The notes beneath the pieces were generated by a model, which saw nothing but the letters and a program-made list of their open reading frames with translations, was not told the DNA's origin and ran no database searches. Below are positions 61,257 through 64,000 of a DNA stretch of 64,000 bases, one piece after another (the first letter of the stretch is position 1; every line of letters begins with the position of its first letter). This DNA comes from Lachnospiraceae bacterium NK3A20. Its GTDB lineage: Bacteria > Bacillota > Clostridia > Lachnospirales > Lachnospiraceae. Location of the stretch: NCBI GenBank assembly GCA_900107575.1, contig FNQX01000013.1:1-64000 (forward strand), written 5' to 3'. A program made the position numbers and the translations under genes.

Positions 61257-63035
61257 TCACTCCGCATCTATGGCTTCCGTTACCGGCGAGTAAGTTCTGC
61301 CCTGCATCTTGTCTGTTACGACCTCATTCGGATTCAGGCTGTCCCCATTCTCATCAACCCATCCGGTGATCTTCTCCGTAACCGCGGGATCATCCATATA
61401 GATTCTGGTGCCTTCCCCCTCATCCGCAACTGGATTCAGGTTCAGTGTCTCCCCCTTCTTCGCATAATAGCTCAGGTCTCCGGCAGAGGTCTGGAAGTTC
61501 AATCTGACATACGCCGAAGGGTTTGCCATATAGTCATCCAGGAATTTCTTCCTGTCAACAAGCCAACGCTTCATGTTCCAGACCGAGGTGTCTGGCTGCG
61601 AGGCTGACACGTAATGATACTGCGACAGAATTCCGGAGGATACCGTCTGATAGGTGAGTACCGGAAGTTCATTCGTAAGATACTCATCCAGCATCGGTGA
61701 CAGTTCCTGCAGATACAGATTCCTGACATCTTCCATGAAGGAAGGATCCCGGCTCATCGCGGCGAGCAACTCCGATTCCCTATCAGCCAGCCATAGTGTC
61801 TGCCTTGTGATCGCGGGATAGTCGCCCTGGGATGTGAAACCGCAGGAGAGGATGTAATCCCACAGGCCGCCCGCTGCCAGCTTGTCGTCGGCAGACGTCT
61901 TCCCGTTTCCTCCGCCTGTCACCGTGAACTTGCTCTGATCTGCCGCGAGGAACTCGTTCAGGAGATAAACTCTCTCGAAGCTATCCTTATCAAGCTTCTG
62001 CCACAGCGCATCGAAGTCGATTTCACTTCGATGATCGCTGCCCGCTCCTGCCACGCCATCATTAGCTGCTGTGTCACTGCTATTCTCAGCAACCGTTTGT
62101 CCGTCAGTGTCCCTGCTGTCATCGCCGTCAACACCCGCGGATAAATCATCCCCGAGTACCTTCTCCACCTCCGCCGCCTCGCCCGCATCCTCCGGCTTCG
62201 ACGCCAGCAGGTACAACCCGAGGTAATCGCCATTCTCGTATACATTCACAAGGTCGGCGGGATCTATTCCCCCAATTCTCAGCCTGTCCGCGAGGTCGAA
62301 CGCGACCTTATTCCTCAGCTGGCCGGCAGCCTCGATATAGTCAGGCAAAAGGTAGCAGGTCGCCTGCTGTTTTCCGCCGTTCAGGGGAGCCGCGGAAGAT
62401 AACGTGAGCTGGTACGGCTTCTGCGGATAGGCCTGCGATCTCTCGTTCGAGAGCCGGATCGCCAGCGTCCCCGAAGAGATCAGGCCCGCATCCGCCCCCT
62501 TCATGACATAGGTCGCCCGCACGGAGGCAGACGGATCCTCATTCACCGCTGCCAGCGCATCATCCTGCGTGTTCAGATACAACGTGTTCGTGCCACCCGC
62601 GTAGAGGAACAGAATGTACGCCCCCAGCGGCTGCTCCGACCCGTCCCAGTTGATCGCAGTCGCAGGCATCATAGTATTGGAATCCCACACGGGAATGGCA
62701 TCCCCGCTGTGATAAACCGTATCGTCGCCGAACCTGATCCCCGCAAACTTCGTGAAATAGATCCGAAGGTCGTCCTGCATGTCGGAAGGAATGTAAGCCT
62801 CCCACTGATCATACTGCTCATTGCGGTAGAGCTTCACCCTGGCCGTGTCCGAGGAATCGGATGCGAAGCTGATGTCGCTTTGCAGGAAGTCCTCGGAAAT
62901 GTACGCCTTGTAATCCGCGATCTGATTGTTTCTCACCTTCCTGAGGCCGATCACGGCAGTCCCGATGCACAACAGGATAGCCGCCGCGCCCAGCAGGAGG
63001 AGTGTTAAATTGCTCTTATGCACGTTACGCCCCAT
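61257..63035 (-). CDS. CotH-family (spore-coat kinase-like) membrane-anchored protein
   Basis: A 592-aa protein. One N-terminal membrane helix (LTLLLLGAAAILLCIGTAVI, about 10-29) precedes an outer domain. RNKVAFDLADRLRIGGIDPA, LVNVYENGDYLGLYLLASKP and FERVYLLNEFLAADQSKF follow the CotH order. A low-complexity Asp/Ala/Gly insert (about 285-345) interrupts the kinase-like core. The usual KDD-like catalytic residues are not clear. CotH proteins phosphorylate coat or surface proteins in spore formers, and relatives occur with exopolysaccharide genes. It starts 2 bp after the hslO stop. Confidence 0.75.
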   Translation of the reverse strand: MGRNVHKSNLTLLLLGAAAILLCIGTAVIGLRKVRNNQIADYKAYISEDFLQSDISFASDSSDTARVKLYRNEQYDQWEAYIPSDMQDDLRIYFTKFAGIRFGDDTVYHSGDAIPVWDSNTMMPATAINWDGSEQPLGAYILFLYAGGTNTLYLNTQDDALAAVNEDPSASVRATYVMKGADAGLISSGTLAIRLSNERSQAYPQKPYQLTLSSAAPLNGGKQQATCYLLPDYIEAAGQLRNKVAFDLADRLRIGGIDPADLVNVYENGDYLGLYLLASKPEDAGEAAEVEKVLGDDLSAGVDGDDSRDTDGQTVAENSSDTAANDGVAGAGSDHRSEIDFDALWQKLDKDSFERVYLLNEFLAADQSKFTVTGGGNGKTSADDKLAAGGLWDYILSCGFTSQGDYPAITRQTLWLADRESELLAAMSRDPSFMEDVRNLYLQELSPMLDEYLTNELPVLTYQTVSSGILSQYHYVSASQPDTSVWNMKRWLVDRKKFLDDYMANPSAYVRLNFQTSAGDLSYYAKKGETLNLNPVADEGEGTRIYMDDPAVTEKITGWVDENGDSLNPNEVVTDKMQGRTYSPVTEAIDAE

Positions 63036-63036
63036 C

Positions 63037-63930
63037 TTATGAATTCTTGAGCTCTGCCCTCAGCCCGCGGATCTCATCGACGCTGAACTGATATTTTTTG
63101 CCGCAAAAATGGCAGGCGAGCTCCGTTTCATGGCCTTCCTCGATGATCGAGTCGAGCTCAGCTTTGCCGAGAAGCTTCAGCGCGCGTTCCACACGGTCCC
63201 GGGAACAGTTGCAGTGGAACTGTACGGGAAGCGTCTGTGTGATCTCGACGTCGAAGCCGTCCAGAACCCTGGTCAGCATATCTTCCGGTGAGAACCCCGC
63301 ATCCAGCATTTCGGTCACATATCCGACATCCTTCATATTGTTCTCGAGACGCGAGATCGTCTCCTCCGTCGCGAACGGCATCAGCTGGATAATGAAGCCG
63401 CCGGCGTGCTTCACGGAATAATCCGTGTCGACGAGAACGCCGAGACCGACCACAGAGGGAACCTGCTCCGACTCCGCGAAATAGTGCGTCAGATCATCCG
63501 CAATTTCTCCGGAGTGAATCGCAACCTGCCCGTTGTACGTGTGGTCCTTGTCCATATCGCGGATGACCGTCAGCGTGCCCTTGCCTACCGCCTGACCGAC
63601 ATCCAGATGCCCGTCCTCCTTGAGCGGCAGAACGACCAGCGGGTTCTGAACGAAGCCCTTGACATTGCCGTTGTTGTCCGCCGTCACCGTGATCCCGCCG
63701 ATCGGGCCATCACCCGAGAACTGCAGGGTCAGGACAGAATCCTTGTCCTTCAGCATACCGCTCATCATGAGGGCGCCCGACATCGTGCGGCCGAGCGCCG
63801 CGGTGCATACAGGTGCCGTCCCGTGCGCTCTTCTGGCCTCTTCAACGAGATTCTTCGAAGTTACTGCAAATGCTCTGATTTCCTGATTGGCCGCAATCGC
63901 GCGGACCATGTAATCCTGTGTTTCTGACAT
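63037..63930 (-). CDS. hslO: 33 kDa chaperonin Hsp33
   Basis: A 297-aa redox-regulated holdase. The N-terminal core spans about 1-225. The zinc-binding redox switch near the C-terminus has CNCSRDR and CHFCGKKY, the CxC...CxxC set. Oxidation releases zinc and activates the chaperone in the cytosol. The ATG at 63930 (MSETQDYMV) is preferred over an ATG five codons upstream. It begins a minus-strand run with the CotH-like and LIC_10190-like genes, which is an unexpected partner set. Confidence 0.96.
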   Translation of the reverse strand: MSETQDYMVRAIAANQEIRAFAVTSKNLVEEARRAHGTAPVCTAALGRTMSGALMMSGMLKDKDSVLTLQFSGDGPIGGITVTADNNGNVKGFVQNPLVVLPLKEDGHLDVGQAVGKGTLTVIRDMDKDHTYNGQVAIHSGEIADDLTHYFAESEQVPSVVGLGVLVDTDYSVKHAGGFIIQLMPFATEETISRLENNMKDVGYVTEMLDAGFSPEDMLTRVLDGFDVEITQTLPVQFHCNCSRDRVERALKLLGKAELDSIIEEGHETELACHFCGKKYQFSVDEIRGLRAELKNS

Positions 63931-63945
63931 ATCATAACCTTTCAT

Positions 63946-64000
63946 CTGTTATTCATAGTAATATGGCATCTTGATATCATAATGTGGCAGTGAATCCATG
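63946..64000. other. Window end, no gene seen
   Basis: The last 55 bp hold the upstream region of hslO; no frame or clear promoter was identified. Confidence 0.4.

Overview
The window looks like chromosome of a moderately GC-rich anaerobic member of the Bacillota, most plausibly a Lachnospiraceae-like clostridium. Pointers are the single-chain glycyl-tRNA synthetase, a RecO without its zinc loop, a membrane decarboxylase cluster of oxaloacetate/acyl-CoA type, A-type RNase P RNA, a tmRNA tag ending in ALAA, and GGAGG-type ribosome binding sites. The assignment is inferred from gene content, not from a search. From about 1.4 to 49.4 kb nearly every gene lies on the minus strand; rpsT is the main exception.

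Layout. 0-1.4 kb: the edge of an integrated element, with a partial IS200/IS605 TnpA and a tyrosine integrase abutting tRNA-Leu(CAA). 1.7-11.4 kb: lysA, ung, pepD, hisF, hisH, a two-component pair and a glycogen debranching enzyme. 11.5-13.0 kb: decayed remnants of an MBOAT/SGNH O-acylation pair. 13.2-18.6 kb: a biotin-dependent, probably Na+-translocating decarboxylase operon with two different carboxyltransferase subunits. 18.9-36.6 kb: housekeeping genes (scpB, scpA, rpsU, alaS, glyS, recO, era, an M16C peptidase, ssrA, smpB, rnr, secG, rpsT). 36.6-41.7 kb: a truncated acetamidase, a secreted Pro-rich protein, two CobW-type metallochaperone GTPases (one with 46 histidines in about 100 residues) and a degenerate trypsin-like protein. 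41.7-49.4 kb: rnpB, a TGS-uridine kinase fusion, nif3, trmK, dnaG, dgt and two tRNA-Leu genes; rpoD is absent from its usual place. 49.7-53.2 kb, plus strand: apbE, a TetR regulator with two identical operators, and a GPH-type transporter. 53.7-63.0 kb: cell-surface glycan genes (GtrII-like, DUF5672, GT2, GT17, LIC_10190-like and CotH-like proteins), then hslO.

The most unusual signals are non-coding. (1) Two tandem hairpins in the rpsT leader keep an almost identical loop while their stems change by compensatory double substitutions. (2) A 41-bp-period array of palindromes between two convergent genes carries ten exact copies of TGTCGAA, the Spo0A-box heptamer. (3) A 140-nt imperfect hairpin lies beside rnpB. 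(4) A roughly 50-bp element occurs upstream of both smpB and apbE in the same orientation. (5) A multi-copy two-hairpin repeat follows several minus-strand genes. These are the best candidates for something undescribed; all need genome-wide and covariance-model searches.
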